This document shows positions 5,070 through 7,283 of a stretch of DNA of 7,283 nucleotides, piece by piece. The stretch's first letter is position 1. Each line of letters starts with the position of its first letter. Origin of the DNA: Candidatus Woesearchaeota archaeon. GTDB lineage: Archaea > Nanobdellota > Nanobdellia > Woesearchaeales > WJKV01. The notes under the pieces were generated by a model that made no database searches, was not told where the DNA came from, and worked only from the letters and a program-made list of their open reading frames with translations. Location of the stretch: assembly GCA_019323355.1 (NCBI GenBank), contig JAHWHI010000005.1, positions 1 through 7,283 of the forward strand. The letters run 5' to 3'. Position numbers and translations under genes: made by a program.

Positions 5070-7283
5070 ATGGCTAAAAAGATCAACCTTAAGGAATTTT
5101 TAAATCAAAGCATCACTTCAGAACAGGATGTTGTAGAGAAAATTCTAAACAACGAACAATTGCATCCATTCATAGGAAGCAGTGCTGCAAAAGCCAGAAA
5201 AGTCCTTGGCCATCCAAAGGTATATCAATTTCTAAAAGCAAATCCAAAGCTAGTTCAAGCCTTTAAGACAAGATTTCCAGTCACAGAAGAGCTTCTAGGT
5301 GGCAAGAAAAAGAAAAAAATAGAGACAGTAGGTTGTTTAGATCTTGAGGCGCGTATAGGAGAGGGCGGACTTGGAGTTGTGAACTTATGTTCTATAAACG
5401 AAGAAAGAGTTCGAGGATATAAGCATCTGAAACTGGCAGAGATGTGGTCGCAGATGACAAGAAGTTCTGGTCTTTACCTTCCTCTGAAAAATAATGGCAA
5501 TGGTAATGATGAAGATGAGAAGACCAAACGTGCGAGAAACAGAGATCTAATCGAAGAAGTCATGCAAGAGCATTCCAAAGAAGAACTTATTGATCTTATT
5601 TTAGACGAGACTCGCGGTAAAAAATATGCTGTAAAATTCTGTAATCTTAAAAGCCAGAAATCTTATACTGCATCTGATATCGAATCTGTACGAAGATTTA
5701 GAAGAGAGTTCGAGCTTACAAATTCATTGAATCTTACAGAGGATGAAGAAGAGGGCAACAGAAATGTAGTCAGGCTTCTGTTCGAAGAAGAAGAATCTTG
5801 CCTTGACAACCCTGAAGGAAGGGACAAATCTAGATCCGGACGGATTTATTATATCATGGAATTGCTTGAAGGAGGGGATCTTGCTGGAAAACTAGAAGAT
5901 GCTCAGGATGGAGTCCTAGAGATACACGAAGCAATTGGCATCATACTAGAAGTTGCTGACGCTCTTGCGTACGCACACGCAAATAAAATCATACACCGGG
6001 ATATGAAACCCGAGAATATCATGTTCACAAAAGACGGAGAAGTCAGAGTTACAGACTTCGGCCTTGGAAAAGATACTTCTGACAAGAATGCAACAAACCT
6101 GTCAAGAACAGGCTATGCAATGGGAACTCCGACTTATATGCCATTAGAACAGGCAAGAGACGCAAAGCATGTAAAGCCAAATGCAGATATTTATTCTATC
6201 GGTATGACATTGTACAAGATGGTTGTAGGTTCAATGCCATTTGAGCTTGACGGTTGCAGGACAATGCAGCAGATTGCTGATAAATTGATTGAGAATGAAG
6301 GAAGAGAGCATGAATGGCTTCCATTCCCAGATGCACAAGCAGGAACACAAGAAGATGCTTTCAACAAAGTTATTTTAAAATCAATTCAAATAAATCCTAA
6401 ATTACGGTACAGAAAAACAGAAGACTTTGTAGCAGATTTAGAAAGGGTGTGGGCTTGGGAAGAGATAGGAGATTCTCAGAAAGGTATTGATATTAGTGCA
6501 ATTGAAAAAGATATCAAAGACAGGCAAAGACAGGAATGGTGGAACAGGCGAAAGCTTCCGATTGTTGGCGGAGGAATTGGAGCTGTTGCTGCTGGACTCG
6601 CATTAGCTGTGGCATTTTTAGTTGGTGGCGGAGATCCGATTGGAGACGCATTAAAACAATACGAAACCGAACTTACTGCTATTGAATCATTAGCAAAAGA
6701 TGGAAAACTCGAAGACGCTCTACGAAGAGCAGAAGCACTTGACAAGAAGATAAACGAATCCATCAAAACAGGTGGAGACGAGGCTAAACAAAGATTGTCA
6801 AAGGTTGACGGCCGTGTTGAGGCAGCTGTTGCAAAATACGAGATACAAACAATTGTTGATACTTACAATAAAAGATTCGATTCTGCTGCGAGATTAGAAG
6901 ATCCCTTGAATAGAGAAGAACAGATAAGAAGCTTAATCCAAGAATTAGAAGATTTTAACAGGAAAAAGGACTCAACAGAAATAGCAAAACTTGTTACTTC
7001 TAAACAGACTGCTTTAGAAGATGCTGTCGAATCAAGAATAGAGGCCGAAATAAAAAGCGCATATGCAAAAGCGCAGGAATTCGAACAACAAGGCCTTCTA
7101 GTTGAAGCCTTCTATGAATACGAAAGAGTGACTTCTGAATGGAGAGAGAGAGACTTTGATCTTCAAAAAAAGAAAGTTGGTGCTGTTTATACTGGGAATG
7201 AATTAAAACACGAAGAGATTGCAAAACGAATTTGGAGATTAGAAGGGAAAGATCCGGCATGGAGAACTCTCCAGTTCTGTGTC
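5070..7283 (+). CDS. Membrane-anchored Hanks-type Ser/Thr kinase 3 (3' end missing)
   Basis: An open frame of 738 codons running off the window without a stop. Layout: short N-terminal helical region (1-85) with FKTRFPVTEELL (65-76); kinase domain (about 88-460); basic juxtamembrane stretch ending RRK (493-495); one hydrophobic segment (about 497-519); then a charged helical region to the end. Catalytic elements: GEGGLGVV (97-104), K189 in YAVKF, alpha-C E213, HRDMKPEN (309-316) with D311, DFG (329-331), GTPTYMPLEQ (352-361) and ADIYSIG (372-378). About 80 residues lie between the glycine loop strand and K189, including an Asn/Gly/Asp-rich stretch (141-150). Basic residues before the membrane segment put the kinase inside and the C-terminus outside. 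Two outer segments, IESLAKDGKLEDALRRAEAL (538-557) and AYAKAQEFEQQGLLVEAFYE (664-683), resemble TPR helical hairpins. The layout recalls bacterial receptor kinases such as PknB with a different sensor. Ligand and targets are unknown. Confidence 0.92.
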   Translation, partial: MAKKINLKEFLNQSITSEQDVVEKILNNEQLHPFIGSSAAKARKVLGHPKVYQFLKANPKLVQAFKTRFPVTEELLGGKKKKKIETVGCLDLEARIGEGGLGVVNLCSINEERVRGYKHLKLAEMWSQMTRSSGLYLPLKNNGNGNDEDEKTKRARNRDLIEEVMQEHSKEELIDLILDETRGKKYAVKFCNLKSQKSYTASDIESVRRFRREFELTNSLNLTEDEEEGNRNVVRLLFEEEESCLDNPEGRDKSRSGRIYYIMELLEGGDLAGKLEDAQDGVLEIHEAIGIILEVADALAYAHANKIIHRDMKPENIMFTKDGEVRVTDFGLGKDTSDKNATNLSRTGYAMGTPTYMPLEQARDAKHVKPNADIYSIGMTLYKMVVGSMPFELDGCRTMQQIADKLIENEGREHEWLPFPDAQAGTQEDAFNKVILKSIQINPKLRYRKTEDFVADLERVWAWEEIGDSQKGIDISAIEKDIKDRQRQEWWNRRKLPIVGGGIGAVAAGLALAVAFLVGGGDPIGDALKQYETELTAIESLAKDGKLEDALRRAEALDKKINESIKTGGDEAKQRLSKVDGRVEAAVAKYEIQTIVDTYNKRFDSAARLEDPLNREEQIRSLIQELEDFNRKKDSTEIAKLVTSKQTALEDAVESRIEAEIKSAYAKAQEFEQQGLLVEAFYEYERVTSEWRERDFDLQKKKVGAVYTGNELKHEEIAKRIWRLEGKDPAWRTLQFCV

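Noticed and set aside
6476..7260. Minus-strand open frames opposite kinase 3 (6476-6766 and 7000-7260)
   Set aside because: They lie opposite the continuous kinase 3 frame and have no recognisable motif or promoter.
1..7283. CRISPR arrays, insertion sequences, long direct repeats
   Set aside because: I saw no regularly spaced repeat units, transposase-like reading frames or terminal inverted repeats in the window.

Overview
The window looks archaeal. Almost every gene has a TATA-like box centred about 26-33 bases before its start codon, so most transcripts would be leaderless or nearly so. One tRNA gene does not encode its CCA end and has its own TATA box, and only one gene has a Shine-Dalgarno sequence. 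The DNA is AT-rich, genes are tightly packed, and arginine is mostly AGA/AGG. I favour a DPANN-type archaeon (Woesearchaeota-like), but the lineage is inference; the archaeal call itself is about 80% secure.

Layout. Positions 1-84 hold no recognisable gene. Then come a stand-alone MnmC-type tRNA-modification methyltransferase (85-765, +), tRNA-Arg(GCG) (794-867, +), a small class I SAM methyltransferase of unknown substrate (915-1499, +), and an endonuclease III (1500-2141, -) that abuts the methyltransferase tail to tail. A 78-bp divergent promoter region separates nth from a run of three Hanks-type Ser/Thr protein kinases on the + strand: kinase 1 (2220-3623), kinase 2 (3658-4980) and kinase 3 (5070 to beyond 7283). 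Kinase 3 has no stop before the window ends.

The left half is housekeeping: tRNA modification, a tRNA and base-excision repair. The right half is the interesting part. The three kinases are clearly related but strongly diverged. All keep the catalytic residues, and all carry an unusual insertion of roughly 50-70 residues between the glycine-rich loop and the ATP-anchoring lysine. Kinases 1 and 2 also share an N-terminal module (FEDPL/FEEDPL-x-LR). Kinase 1 has DPG in place of DFG. Kinase 3 is predicted to cross the membrane once, with the kinase domain inside and a helical, TPR-like region outside.

A plausible reading is a small signalling module, with one receptor-like kinase and two soluble ones. 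Each appears to have its own promoter, and kinase 3 has an unusual leader containing a four-codon ORF, a strong Shine-Dalgarno and an upstream 18-bp dyad. That they work together is inferred only from adjacency and shared architecture.
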